Source: Pseudomonas sp. M47T1 (GTDB taxonomy: Bacteria; Pseudomonadota; Gammaproteobacteria; Pseudomonadales; Pseudomonadaceae). Taken from it: a DNA stretch of 60,883 nucleotides. Both the position numbers and the translations under genes were made by a program. The notes beneath the pieces were generated by a model. The model did no database searches. It was not told the origin of the DNA and saw only the letters and a list, made by a program, of their open reading frames with translations. Where the stretch lies: contig NZ_AJWX01000035.1 of the NCBI RefSeq assembly GCF_000263855.1, forward strand, positions 1-60,883, written 5' to 3'. Below, piece after piece: positions 1 to 8,040 of this stretch; position 1 is the first letter of the stretch; each line of letters starts with the position of its first letter.

Positions 1-165
1 CTGGGCGTAACGTTACGCTACGCGACCAGACAGATAGTGCAGAAGGACGCCTCCGAACCGCAGCAGAAACCACAGCCAGTGGGCCAGGTGCTTTACCTCT
101 TGGCATTCATGCATGGAGAGGCTCCGGAAGAACTCGGACTGCCAAGGAAGCTTAATTTTCGGTAA
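1..165 (+). CDS. 3' end of an unidentified gene (partial)
   Basis: Frame 1 is open from the first base to a TAA at 163-165 and gives 54 residues ending in ELGLPRKLNFR, so a gene enters from the left edge. The codons look used, and no other frame offers a better reading. I do not recognise the family. It lies 28 bases upstream of the DUF4365 gene on the same strand, and together the two form the accessory-looking edge of the window. It could instead be chance open sequence, since only 54 codons are visible. Confidence 0.4.
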   Translation: MGVTLRYATRQIVQKDASEPQQKPQPVGQVLYLLAFMHGEAPEELGLPRKLNFR

Positions 166-193
166 ACCTTATCTAAAGGCAACTCGACAAAAC

Positions 194-964
194 ATGAAAT
201 ACCCATCCAAGATTGCAACAGGCGATGCTGGAGAATATTTTTTTGCCTACAAGATTTCGTATGTTCTCGGTTGGCCTTGTCGGCTCTTCGATATCGACAT
301 TGGCATTGATGCACAAGTCGAAATACTGGACGAGAATCGAAATAGCACCGGGCGATTTGTCGCCTTCCAAGTGAAAACTTCTGCAGATGAGGAGCCTCAG
401 CCTTACTGGTACGTTTCGAAAAATCAGCTCGACTACTGGCGCGACATGGACATACCGGTATTTGTTGCATTGGTCTCGCTAAAAAAGCAGACTATTCACT
501 TGCATCAAATAAAGAAAAAATCCCGCTACCACATAACTGAGAAAGACTCAGTCCGGATTGATTTTGATTTAGTTAATGAGCACTTCACCGAATCAAGCGG
601 CAAGCGAATTAAGGCGGCAGCCGAAGAAAGCACCATGTCGGCAATAGAGGAACATTTGTCTAAAGTCCAGATTAAGATCGACGAAGTCAAATCAGCAATC
701 GAAGAGATGGACGATTACTCAGACCCACCCAGCTTAATTGATATTATGAACAGTAGGTGGGGGGCCTACAATGACTTATTACAAGCCAAAACTCTTTCCG
801 CCAGTTATAAGGTCGGGGCACCCGAATGCAAGAAAATGGAAGAAACCTTAGAGGCAGCCCTGAATGAGCTGAGAACTTTCATGGAAGACTGGAATATGCA
901 TATCGATTGGGATGACCGAAAGTACGGGGACGGCGAGATTCAAAAATTCATTGATGAGGCTTAA
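194..964 (+). CDS. DUF4365 domain protein, PD-(D/E)XK nuclease-like
   Basis: This is a 256-residue protein if the ATG at 194 is used. An upstream in-frame ATG at 113 exists, but the conserved domain begins right after 194 (MKYPSKIATGDAGEYFFAYK). The N-terminal ~130 residues look like DUF4365: Glu14 in GDAGEYF, Asp39 in GIDAQVE, and Gln59-x-Lys61 in FQVKTS. That E...D...QxK spacing is typical of the PD-(D/E)XK nuclease fold. The C-terminal half is charged and probably helical, with no recognised domain. Base composition differs from its neighbours: bases 541-600 are 26/60 GC, far below the flanking hrpB gene, which suggests horizontal acquisition. Nuclease activity and any defence role are inferences; DUF4365 proteins are largely uncharacterised. 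Confidence 0.75.
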   Translation: MKYPSKIATGDAGEYFFAYKISYVLGWPCRLFDIDIGIDAQVEILDENRNSTGRFVAFQVKTSADEEPQPYWYVSKNQLDYWRDMDIPVFVALVSLKKQTIHLHQIKKKSRYHITEKDSVRIDFDLVNEHFTESSGKRIKAAAEESTMSAIEEHLSKVQIKIDEVKSAIEEMDDYSDPPSLIDIMNSRWGAYNDLLQAKTLSASYKVGAPECKKMEETLEAALNELRTFMEDWNMHIDWDDRKYGDGEIQKFIDEA

Positions 965-1111
965 TACCTCACCAACACATTTATCACCCTGTTAGCGTCT
1001 TATTTGACACATGCGAAACAAGAGAAGCATGCGGGTTTTGGTTAGCGGATCACGGTTCAATGACTGCCGAAGGCAGCCTCACAACGCCGCCAGCAACATT
1101 CTCATCCCTCA

Positions 1112-3640
1112 TCAGGATTTTCTGGGCTTGGCTCGCGCGGTTGGCTCAGCCACCAATGGGTCTTCGGGCCAATAATGCTTGGGGTAGCGCCCCTTCAAAT
1201 CCTTCTTCACCTCGGCATAGGTGCTGCGCCAGAAGTTAGCCAGGTCCTGGGTGACCTGTACCGGCCGCCGCGCCGGCGACAGCAGGTGCAACAGCACTTG
1301 CTGGCGGCCGTTGGCGATACGCGGGGTGTCGGCCAGGCCGAACAGCTCCTGCAAGCGCACCGCCAGAATCGGCGGATGCTCGCTATAGTCCAGGCGCACG
1401 TTGCTGCCCGACGGCACCGCCAGGTGCTGCGGTGCCCATTCGTCCAGGCGCTGGGGCAGCGGCCAGGGCAAGGCGTTGCGCAGTATCGATGACAGGTCCA
1501 GGTTGCCGAAATGACTCAAGCGCGTGACCTTGCCCAGGTACGGCTCCAACCAGTTTTCCAGGGTAGCCAGCAGGCCAGCGTCGCTGACGTCAGGCCATTC
1601 GCTGCTGCCCTGCCCCTTAAGATCAAGGCTACGCAACAGGTTGATCCGCGCCTGCCATTGGCGCAATTCGGGGGTCCAAGGCAACAGTTCCAGCCCCTTG
1701 CGTCGCACCAGCCCGGCCAAGGCGTGCGCCCTGGCCGAGTCGTCCAGCCCCGGCAAAGGCTCGCGGCTGAGCACCAGTTCGCCGACCTTGCGCTGGCGCT
1801 CGGCGCGCAGCACGCCTTCGCGTTCGTCCCATTCCAACTGGTCGACCTGACGCACCTGCTCGGCCAGCACGCCGTCGAACAACTGCGCGTCGAAATCGGT
1901 GGCCAGGTAGATGCGCTCTTCACGCTGCCCTTGGCGGCTGCCCAGGTCGGCGATGACCAGCCACTCGTTTTTCATCAGCGCGTCCGGCTCGCCGAATTGC
2001 GCGGCGCGGCCATTGGCCAGGCGGTACTCACCACCGCCAGCACGACGCTGTTGGGCGACGCGGTCCGGGTAGGCCAGCGCCAGCAAGGCGCCCAGCCAAC
2101 GCGGGTGGTCGGGGTTGGCCACCGGCTCGCTGGGGTTGCCCCTGAGGTAGCCGCGGTACTGGCGGGCCAATTGGCGCACGCGCTGTACCCCGCCCTGGCT
2201 GCCCCGGGCGCCGCGCTGCTCGCCGGACACCAGGCCCAGGCGGCTGTGCAGGTCGGCACCGGCGCCGCGCAAGATATCCCGCTCGCCGAGCAAAGCCGCC
2301 ACGTCACACGCCAACCCCGCCAACCCCAGCGCCTGCCCCCGCAACAACAAGTGGGCGATGCGCGGGTGCGCCGGCAGTTGGGCCATGGCCTGGCCGTGCT
2401 CGGTGAGGCTGGTGGCGCCGGGATCGGCCAAGGCACCCAGGCGCACCAGCAAGTCCAGCGCCTGGCCGTACGCAGCGGCGGGCGGCAGGTCGAGCCAGCG
2501 CAACTGGCCGGGGGTGACGCCCCAGCGGTTGAGTTGCAAGGCCAGGCCGGCCAGGTCGGCCTGGAGAATTTCCGCAGCACCGTAGGCGGCCAGTTGTTCA
2601 TGCTGCGCTTCGGACCACAGCCGATAGCACACGCCGGGCTCCAGGCGCCCGGCTCGGCCGGCGCGCTGGGTGGCACTGGCGCGAGAAATGCGCTGGGTGT
2701 CCAGGCGGGTCATGCCGCTGCCCGGGTCGAAACGCGGTACCCGCGCAAGGCCGGCATCGATGACCACGCGCACGCCGTCGATGGTCAGGCTGGTTTCGGC
2801 AATGTTGGTGGCCAGCACCACCTTGCGCTTGCCTGGCGCCGCCGGTTCGATGGCGGCGCGCTGGGCACTCAGGTCCAGTTCGCCGTGCAAGGGGCACAGC
2901 AACACCGGGCCGCCCTCGCCCAGCGCATCCAGCAATTGCTGGTGCACCCGGCGGATCTCGGCCTGGCCCGGCAGGAACACCAGCAGGCTGCCGCTTTCAT
3001 CGTTCAGCGCTTCGAGCACAGCGCTGACCACCCGTGGCTCGATGAACTCCCCGGGCTGGAATGGCCTGCCCCAGCGCATGGCTACCGGGAACATGCGCCC
3101 TTCGCTGCGCACCACTGGGGCATCGTCGAGCATGGCGGCCAGGCGCTCGCCTTCCAGGGTCGCCGACATCAGCAGAATCTTCAGGGGCGGCTCATCGCGC
3201 AGCAGTTCGCGACCGTTGAGGCTCAGGGCCAACGCCAGGTCGGCGTCCAGGCTGCGTTCATGAAATTCATCGAAGATCACCAGGCCCACGCCGTCCAGCG
3301 CTGGATCTTCCTGCAGGCGCCGGGTCAGAATGCCTTCGGTCACCACTTCGATGCGGGTGTTCGGGCCCACGCGGCTTTCCAGGCGGATGCGGTAGCCCAC
3401 GGTGTCGCCGACCTTCTCGCCCAGCTCACTGGCCAGTCGCTCGGCGGCGGCGCGAGCGGCCAGGCGGCGCGGCTCCAGCATCAGGATGGTCTGGCCAGCC
3501 AGCCACGGTTCATCCAGCAACGCCAACGGCACACGGGTGGTTTTACCCGCGCCGGGCGGCGCTTCGAGGACGGCTTCGTGGCGTACCGCGAGGGCCTCGC
3601 GCAGGGCTGGCAGAACGGCATCAATCGGCAATGAAATCAT
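1112..3640 (-). CDS. hrpB: ATP-dependent helicase HrpB
   Basis: An 842-residue DEAH-type helicase of the HrpB family, the usual length. It has Walker A GAGKTT at residues 30-35, a DEFH box (IFDEFHERSLDADLAL), the SAT motif (LMSATLEGERL), motif VI QRAGRAGR and the HrpB C-terminal region ending near FWRSTYAEVKKDLKGRYPKHYW. The start MISLPID at 3640 is preceded by GGGAG at good spacing; an ATG four codons upstream (3652) is less likely. The exact substrate of HrpB is not settled in the literature, though an RNA helicase role is usually assumed. It is divergent from the lipoprotein gene at 3750. Confidence 0.95.
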   Translation of the reverse strand: MISLPIDAVLPALREALAVRHEAVLEAPPGAGKTTRVPLALLDEPWLAGQTILMLEPRRLAARAAAERLASELGEKVGDTVGYRIRLESRVGPNTRIEVVTEGILTRRLQEDPALDGVGLVIFDEFHERSLDADLALALSLNGRELLRDEPPLKILLMSATLEGERLAAMLDDAPVVRSEGRMFPVAMRWGRPFQPGEFIEPRVVSAVLEALNDESGSLLVFLPGQAEIRRVHQQLLDALGEGGPVLLCPLHGELDLSAQRAAIEPAAPGKRKVVLATNIAETSLTIDGVRVVIDAGLARVPRFDPGSGMTRLDTQRISRASATQRAGRAGRLEPGVCYRLWSEAQHEQLAAYGAAEILQADLAGLALQLNRWGVTPGQLRWLDLPPAAAYGQALDLLVRLGALADPGATSLTEHGQAMAQLPAHPRIAHLLLRGQALGLAGLACDVAALLGERDILRGAGADLHSRLGLVSGEQRGARGSQGGVQRVRQLARQYRGYLRGNPSEPVANPDHPRWLGALLALAYPDRVAQQRRAGGGEYRLANGRAAQFGEPDALMKNEWLVIADLGSRQGQREERIYLATDFDAQLFDGVLAEQVRQVDQLEWDEREGVLRAERQRKVGELVLSREPLPGLDDSARAHALAGLVRRKGLELLPWTPELRQWQARINLLRSLDLKGQGSSEWPDVSDAGLLATLENWLEPYLGKVTRLSHFGNLDLSSILRNALPWPLPQRLDEWAPQHLAVPSGSNVRLDYSEHPPILAVRLQELFGLADTPRIANGRQQVLLHLLSPARRPVQVTQDLANFWRSTYAEVKKDLKGRYPKHYWPEDPLVAEPTARAKPRKS

Positions 3641-3749
3641 GGTGGCTCCCAAGCAAGCCGACGAGTATAACGGCGAACTTGCGCCGCATAATCATGGTCT
3701 TAGCTAACAGCAACGCGGTATCGTTGCATCCACCCTTTCGGAGATTCCC

Positions 3750-4169
3750 ATGCGTATTCCTTCCCGTTTGATTGGCGGTGTTCTGGTGGGCGCCCTGCTC
3801 ACCCAGCTGACGGCCTGCGGCAGCCTGTTCTACCCTGAGCGTCGCGGCCAGATCGAAGGCCGTATCGACCCGGTAATCGCCGTGGCAGACGCCGTCGGGC
3901 TGCTGTTCTATATCATTCCGGGCCTGGTAGCGTTTGGCGTCGACTTCGCCACCGGCGCCATTTACTTCCCCCATGGCAAGACGGCTCAGGTTGCGCCGGA
4001 AAAACTGCACGAGGCGATCTCCGCCGACGGCAAGGTGGACCGCGCGAAACTGGAAGCTATCCTGCAGAACGAACTGGGCCGTACCCTGCCACTGAACGAT
4101 CCACGCCTGATCCAGAGCCGTGGCAGCGTTGAACAACTGGCCATGTATGGCCTCAAGCCCGCCGCCTAA
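3750..4169 (+). CDS. small lipoprotein of unknown function
   Basis: A 139-residue protein. The N terminus has a basic start, a hydrophobic stretch and the lipobox LTAC (Cys23), so it should be an envelope lipoprotein. The middle (AVADAVGLLFYIIPGLVAFGVDFATGAIYFPHG) is hydrophobic enough for a membrane-associated hairpin. The C-terminal half is charged and helical. CGGAG precedes the ATG at good spacing. It is 12 bases upstream of the cation transporter gene and probably cotranscribed with it. Function is not known to me; similar proteins are conserved in Pseudomonas. Confidence 0.8.
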   Translation: MRIPSRLIGGVLVGALLTQLTACGSLFYPERRGQIEGRIDPVIAVADAVGLLFYIIPGLVAFGVDFATGAIYFPHGKTAQVAPEKLHEAISADGKVDRAKLEAILQNELGRTLPLNDPRLIQSRGSVEQLAMYGLKPAA

Positions 4170-4181
4170 GAACAGGCCCCC

Positions 4182-5096
4182 ATGACCACATCCGCTCGAC
4201 ACATCAAGCTGCTGCGCCTGGCCACCCGTGCGTCCCTGGCCACGGCAGCCATCCTGATCGTTGCCAAGGCCATCGCCTGGTGGTTGAGCGGTTCGGTCAG
4301 CCTGCTGGCCGGCCTCACCGACTCGGTGCTGGACGGCGCCACCTCATTCCTCAACCTGCTGGCCGTGCATTATGCATTGCGCCCGGCCGACGACGACCAC
4401 CGCTACGGCCACGGCAAGGCCGAGGCCATGGCCGGCATGGCGCAAGCGCTGTTCATCGGTTTCAGTGCCGTGCTGATCGCCTACCAGGCCATCGATCGCC
4501 TGCATAACCCGCAGCCACTGGGCCAGGCCGGGATCGGCATCGCGGTGATGGTGCTGTCGCTGGTGTTGACTGCCGGGCTGCTGGCCATCCAGTTCAAGGT
4601 AATCGGCGAAACCGGCTCCACGGCCATTCGCGCTGACTCGTTACACTACCGCTCGGACATGATGCTCAACGGCAGCATCCTGGTGGCCTTGCTGCTGGCG
4701 CAATTCGGCTTCGGGCAGGTCGACGCCTTCTTCGGCCTGGGCATATCGGTGTACATCCTCTGGAGCGCGGTACAGATCGCCCGTGAAAGCTCAGCCATCC
4801 TCATGGACCAGGAACTGCCCGTGGATGTCAGTGAACAAATGCTCAAGCTGGCCTGCGAAGTGCCCGGGGTACTGGGTGCCCACGACCTGCGAACGCGAGT
4901 GTCGGGCAATCACTGGTTTGTGCAACTGCACCTGGAGTTGCCGGGCGACTTGAGCCTGACCGCCGCCCACGCCCTGTGCGAACAGGCCGAGGCGGCAATC
5001 ATGGGGCAGTATCCGAAGGCCGAGGTGCTGGTGCACGCCGACCCTGAAGAAGTGGTGCGGGCCGGCAAGGCCCATACGCCTCAGTTCACTCTGTAA
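4182..5096 (+). CDS. cation diffusion facilitator transporter (FieF/YiiP-like)
   Basis: A 304-residue CDF antiporter that should export Zn2+, Fe2+ or similar divalent ions across the inner membrane. About six transmembrane segments are visible in residues 1-205. The transport-site pattern is intact: the TM2 D-x3-D (LTDSVLD) and the later H-x3-D (LHYRSD). A HRYGHGKAE segment follows TM2, and the soluble C-terminal metal-binding domain runs to the end. The length matches E. coli FieF. Its last 16 bases overlap the 3' end of the convergent Gln-rich gene. Which metal it moves cannot be read from the sequence. Confidence 0.92.
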   Translation: MTTSARHIKLLRLATRASLATAAILIVAKAIAWWLSGSVSLLAGLTDSVLDGATSFLNLLAVHYALRPADDDHRYGHGKAEAMAGMAQALFIGFSAVLIAYQAIDRLHNPQPLGQAGIGIAVMVLSLVLTAGLLAIQFKVIGETGSTAIRADSLHYRSDMMLNGSILVALLLAQFGFGQVDAFFGLGISVYILWSAVQIARESSAILMDQELPVDVSEQMLKLACEVPGVLGAHDLRTRVSGNHWFVQLHLELPGDLSLTAAHALCEQAEAAIMGQYPKAEVLVHADPEEVVRAGKAHTPQFTL

Positions 5097-6169
5097 CCGC
5101 GGGTGCTCAGGCAGGACGCCATGGCATTGCGATAGCTGTAGACCACCGCCGGGTCCGGCGCGTAGGTGGCATTGGCCGGGTCAAAGCCGGTCTGCTGCAC
5201 GGCGGTGCGATAGCAGTCGTACTTGTCCTGCTGGATCTGCTGGGGGCCTTGGCCATACGCCGGATACACCGCCACGTCATAAGGATCGGCTGCCGGTTGC
5301 GGTTGCGGTTCGGGCTGCGGCTGCTCCTGGGCCACCGGCGGGTTGACCACCACGTAATCCTGGCTGTCATCCATCCACTGGTAATAACTGCCAGCGGCGA
5401 GGAAAAACAGCGCGCCGCCTACCCACACTTCGCTGGCATAGTCGGGCAGGTACCGGGTGCGAATGCCATAGGGCGGGCTTACTACCACGTAGCGCGGACC
5501 GTCCGGGCGATACCAGTAGCCACCCGAGAAGAAATAATCACCACCGCGGTACGGCACGCGATAGGACTGACCGGGGAAGCGGTCCACGTACTGGCCCGGC
5601 CGGTACTGCGGCCCAGGGCCCCAGCCATTGCCATGGCCGTCCGGGCGCCCCGGCCAGCGGTGATCATCGTGCCGGTCGCGGTTGGGCATGTCGGCGTAAT
5701 TGCCACGGATAGGCTGCTGAGTCTGGCGCACCTCATCGGGCCGTGGGCGAATCGACGGTTGCTCCGCCTGCTGTTCGCGCGGTTCCTGGTGGAACTGGTA
5801 CTGGCCACTTTGCTGCGGCGCACGCTGTTGCTCCTGATGGAACTGCGTGGGCGTGTTCTGCTGCTGGTGGAATTGCGGCTGCGCGTTCTGGGGGCGTGCG
5901 GCGCCCTCCTCGCGGTTGAAATTCTGCTGGTGGAACTGATACTGGCCACTTTGTTGCGGGCGTTGTTGCGGTTGCTGCTGGGGCGGCTGTTGCGGCTGCG
6001 GATGGTTCTGCGGCTGGCCACCATGTTCTTGGCCATGCTGATTGCCCCGCTGTTGTTGCTGCTGTTCCTGCTGCCGTTGTTCCTGCCCCTGGCCTTCGGC
6101 CAGGGTTTGAGCGCTGACGCTCACACAGAGCAAACCAACACCTGCCAACTGCCAGATGCGCGACTTCAT
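5081..6169 (-). CDS. Gln-rich secreted protein, DUF6515-like C terminus
   Basis: A 362-residue protein if it starts at 6169, which has GAGGA just upstream and gives a clean signal peptide (MKSRIWQLAGVGLLCVSVSA). Residues ~25-190 are extremely Gln/Pro/Arg-rich, with repeated QYQFHQ and QFHQ units, low complexity and probably disordered. The C-terminal half is Tyr/Gly/Pro-rich (GGDYFFSGGYWYRP, YVVVSPPYG, YYQWMDD) and resembles the DUF6515 class of exported proteins; it includes one hydrophobic segment (WVGGALFFLAAG). The very end is Cys-containing (QDKYDCYR, ASCLSTRG). Function is unknown; a cell-surface or periplasmic role is inferred. The open frame extends upstream of 6169 without coding character. 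Confidence 0.8.
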   Translation of the reverse strand: MKSRIWQLAGVGLLCVSVSAQTLAEGQGQEQRQQEQQQQQRGNQHGQEHGGQPQNHPQPQQPPQQQPQQRPQQSGQYQFHQQNFNREEGAARPQNAQPQFHQQQNTPTQFHQEQQRAPQQSGQYQFHQEPREQQAEQPSIRPRPDEVRQTQQPIRGNYADMPNRDRHDDHRWPGRPDGHGNGWGPGPQYRPGQYVDRFPGQSYRVPYRGGDYFFSGGYWYRPDGPRYVVVSPPYGIRTRYLPDYASEVWVGGALFFLAAGSYYQWMDDSQDYVVVNPPVAQEQPQPEPQPQPAADPYDVAVYPAYGQGPQQIQQDKYDCYRTAVQQTGFDPANATYAPDPAVVYSYRNAMASCLSTRGYRVN

Positions 6170-6609
6170 GCTGTTCCTCACGGGGGGATTGGGGCGTATA
6201 GATAAGACTTGAAAAACCGGTTTCGGTTCTTCAAGTTTATCAGTCTGTATGCAGAGGGTATCGGCGCGCACACGCTTTTCTTGCGCGCACAAATAAAGAA
6301 GGGAGGCCCGTCGGCCTCCCTTGAGTATCTTCTGTCCGGCTCGACGCTTGTGGCGCCGGCTCACCTCACGCCGCCTTCTGGGCAGTGTGCAACCCGGGGG
6401 CCAGCACATCCCCTGTGGGGGTGGTGGCCGCAACCTGCCTGCTTGGGTCTGGTTGCAGTGGACTCGTGTCCGGGTAGTGATTCTGGTTAAAAGAATACGT
6501 CGAAGGCGCCGGCACATGATTGCTAAGATTGCTGACGAAAACATCACTTGCGCAATTTTTGCCTTCAGATGGATAATTTGCAGCAATATTAAAGATCAAG
6601 GGCTGATCC
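6170..6609. other. 440-bp gene-free interval between the Gln-rich gene and the Lrp gene
   Basis: It carries divergent promoters for the flanking genes (not resolved) and the orphan terminator at 6299-6322. A minus-strand open frame ends at 6366, 43 bases before the terminator, but it has no acceptable start inside the interval: its only late ATG is at 6611, overlapping the Lrp start codon. The last 100 bases before the Lrp gene are AT-rich, including an AATATTAAAGATC stretch that fits an autoregulated Lrp-type promoter. That last point is inference. Confidence 0.5.
6299..6322 (-). terminator. Rho-independent terminator acting on the minus strand
   Basis: AAGGGAGGCC (6299-6308), loop CGTC, then GGCCTCCCTT (6313-6322) form a perfect 10-bp stem. 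Read on the minus strand it is followed by TTCTTTATTT, a good U-tract, while the plus-strand tail is poorer. No complete minus-strand gene lies immediately upstream on that strand, so the terminator has no obvious client (see findings). Confidence 0.7.
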
Positions 6610-7089
6610 ATGAGCAAGCTGGACCGATATGACCTGAGCATTCTGGCTGAATTGCAGCGCGATGCTCGTATTTCCAACCAGGAACTGGCCGAGCGCATCG
6701 GCCTGTCGCCATCGCCGTGCTCGCGTCGGGTCAAGCAGCTGGAAGACGACGGCTACATCACCCGCCAGGTGGCCTTGCTGGACCGCAAGATGCTGGGGCT
6801 GACCCTGACGGCCTACGTGCACATCGGCATGGACCGCCACACCCCCGAGCGCTTCGAGAACTTCGAGGCCGCCGTGCGCGCATTGCCCCAGGTGCTGGAG
6901 TGCAGCCTGGTGACCGGCATGGAGGCGGACTACCAACTCAAGGTGGTGGTGCCTGACATGGATCACTACCAGAAACTGCTGCTGGGCCACCTGACCCGCA
7001 TCGACGGTGTCACCAGCGTGCGTTCAAGCTTTGTGCTGAACCAGGTGCTGGCCAGCACCGAATTGCCCCTGACCCACCTGCGCACCTGA
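6610..7089 (+). CDS. Lrp/AsnC family transcriptional regulator
   Basis: A 159-residue feast/famine regulator. The AsnC-type helix-turn-helix lies at residues 4-60 (DRYDLSILAELQRDARISNQELAERIGLS, recognition helix SPSPCSRRVKQLEDDGY), and the AsnC/RAM ligand-binding domain at ~65-145. The length is normal. The ATG at 6610 is the first good start after an AT-rich region. It is followed 10 bases later by a DUF2788 gene, probably in the same transcript. The effector amino acid and target genes are unknown. The usual divergent metabolic partner of such regulators is not present upstream (see findings). Confidence 0.93.
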   Translation: MSKLDRYDLSILAELQRDARISNQELAERIGLSPSPCSRRVKQLEDDGYITRQVALLDRKMLGLTLTAYVHIGMDRHTPERFENFEAAVRALPQVLECSLVTGMEADYQLKVVVPDMDHYQKLLLGHLTRIDGVTSVRSSFVLNQVLASTELPLTHLRT

Positions 7090-7099
7090 GGAGACCGCC

Positions 7100-7303
7100 A
7101 TGGACCCGGCCGTATTCGAAGAATGGATGATGACCATCCTGGTCACGATACTGATCGGCTTCATGGGGTTTATTGTCTGGGACCTGGCGAAGAAGTCCAA
7201 GGCCGGGCGCTTTGGCACCATCATCCTGTTCGCGGTGCTGGGGCTGGGGATATTGGCGTTTGTGATCAAGTCAGTGGTGATTGCCGTTATCGAGTCCCAC
7301 TGA
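7100..7303 (+). CDS. DUF2788 small membrane protein
   Basis: A 67-residue protein with two predicted transmembrane helices (MMTILVTILIGFMGFIVWDLA and the segment from GTIILFAVLGLG to VIKSVVIAVI), separated by a short basic loop KKSKAGRFG. This is the DUF2788 pattern found across gammaproteobacteria. GAGGAGACC precedes the start, and it sits 10 bases after the Lrp gene. The function is unknown. It is probably an inner-membrane protein with both ends on the same side. Confidence 0.85.
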   Translation: MDPAVFEEWMMTILVTILIGFMGFIVWDLAKKSKAGRFGTIILFAVLGLGILAFVIKSVVIAVIESH

Positions 7304-7308
7304 TCACC

Positions 7309-7332
7309 TGTAGGCGCTGGCTTGCCAGCGAG
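7309..7332. repeat. REP-like palindrome
   Basis: CTGTAGGCGCTGGC-TTGCCAGCGAG contains the GCTGGC/GCCAGC palindrome common in Pseudomonas REP elements. It lies between the convergent DUF2788 and pseudouridine synthase genes, and a related half-element occurs at 9589-9617. Confidence 0.5.
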
Positions 7333-7335
7333 CTT

Positions 7336-7977
7336 TCAGAGCCTGGCGGGTACCTCGCGGTATTTGCCTTGTTCCAGGCCGTCCAGCGCCCAGTTGCCGA
7401 TGCGCACGCGCACCAGCCGCAGGGTGGGCAGGCCAACCGCGGCGGTCATGCGTCGCACCTGACGGTTGCGGCCTTCCTTGATGATCAGCTCCAGCCAATG
7501 GGTAGGCACGCTTTTGCGGAAGCGCACCGGCGGATCACGCGGCCACAGGTCCGGCTCTTCCAGCAAGCGCGCCTGGGCTGGCAGGGTCATGCCGTCGTTC
7601 AACTGCACACCTTGGCGCAGTTGCGTGAGATGGGCCTCGGTAGGCTCGCCCTCAACCTGCACCCAATAGGTTTTCGCCAGTTTGTGCCTGGGGTCGGCAA
7701 TGCGCGCCTGCAATTGGCCGTCGTTGGTCAGCAGCAACAGGCCTTCACTGTCGCGGTCCAACCGCCCGGCAGGGTAGATGCCCGGTATGTCGATGAAATC
7801 CTTGAGCGTCGCCCGCCCTTCGCCGTCGCTGAATTGTGTCAGCACATCGAAGGGTTTGTTGAACAGGATTAGCCGCGGCTCGGCCGGCGGCGCCTTGGCC
7901 ACGCGCCGCGGTTGCCCGGGCTTGCTGACAGGTTTGGCGCCCGGACGACGGGCAGTGGAACGTGGAGGCAAAGGCAT
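7336..7977 (-). CDS. rluE: 23S rRNA pseudouridine synthase (RsuA/RluE family)
   Basis: A 213-residue protein if it starts at MPLPPRST (7977); a longer reading from 8037 adds 20 poorly conserved residues. After a basic Pro/Lys-rich leader the catalytic domain begins at LILFNKPFDVLTQF. The catalytic-Asp motif GRLDRDSEGLLLLTNDG is intact, and NRQVRRMTAAVGLPTLRLVRVRIG is the conserved C-terminal signature. There is no S4 domain, as in E. coli RluE, which modifies 23S rRNA U2457. The assignment to RluE rather than another RsuA-type enzyme rests on the missing S4 domain and the length. Confidence 0.85.
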   Translation of the reverse strand: MPLPPRSTARRPGAKPVSKPGQPRRVAKAPPAEPRLILFNKPFDVLTQFSDGEGRATLKDFIDIPGIYPAGRLDRDSEGLLLLTNDGQLQARIADPRHKLAKTYWVQVEGEPTEAHLTQLRQGVQLNDGMTLPAQARLLEEPDLWPRDPPVRFRKSVPTHWLELIIKEGRNRQVRRMTAAVGLPTLRLVRVRIGNWALDGLEQGKYREVPARL

Positions 7978-8040
7978 GGGGGAACAATTCAAGGCAGCTG
8001 GGCCGACTATGCTAGTGGGCCCGGCTGCTTTGGGCAAACC

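Noticed and set aside
1511..3634. 707-codon plus-strand frame opposite hrpB
   Set aside because: It is the GC-rich antisense shadow of hrpB; its translation is low-complexity Gln/Ala/Arg-rich with no domain.
5249..6205. 318-codon Leu/Arg-rich plus-strand frame opposite the Gln-rich gene
   Set aside because: The CAG-rich repeats read in antisense give poly-Leu; this is a shadow, not a membrane protein.
6366..6734. 122-codon minus-strand frame over the Lrp promoter as an intact gene
   Set aside because: Its 5' half lies antisense to the Lrp gene and has no ribosome-binding site; only its last ~40 codons might be a gene remnant.
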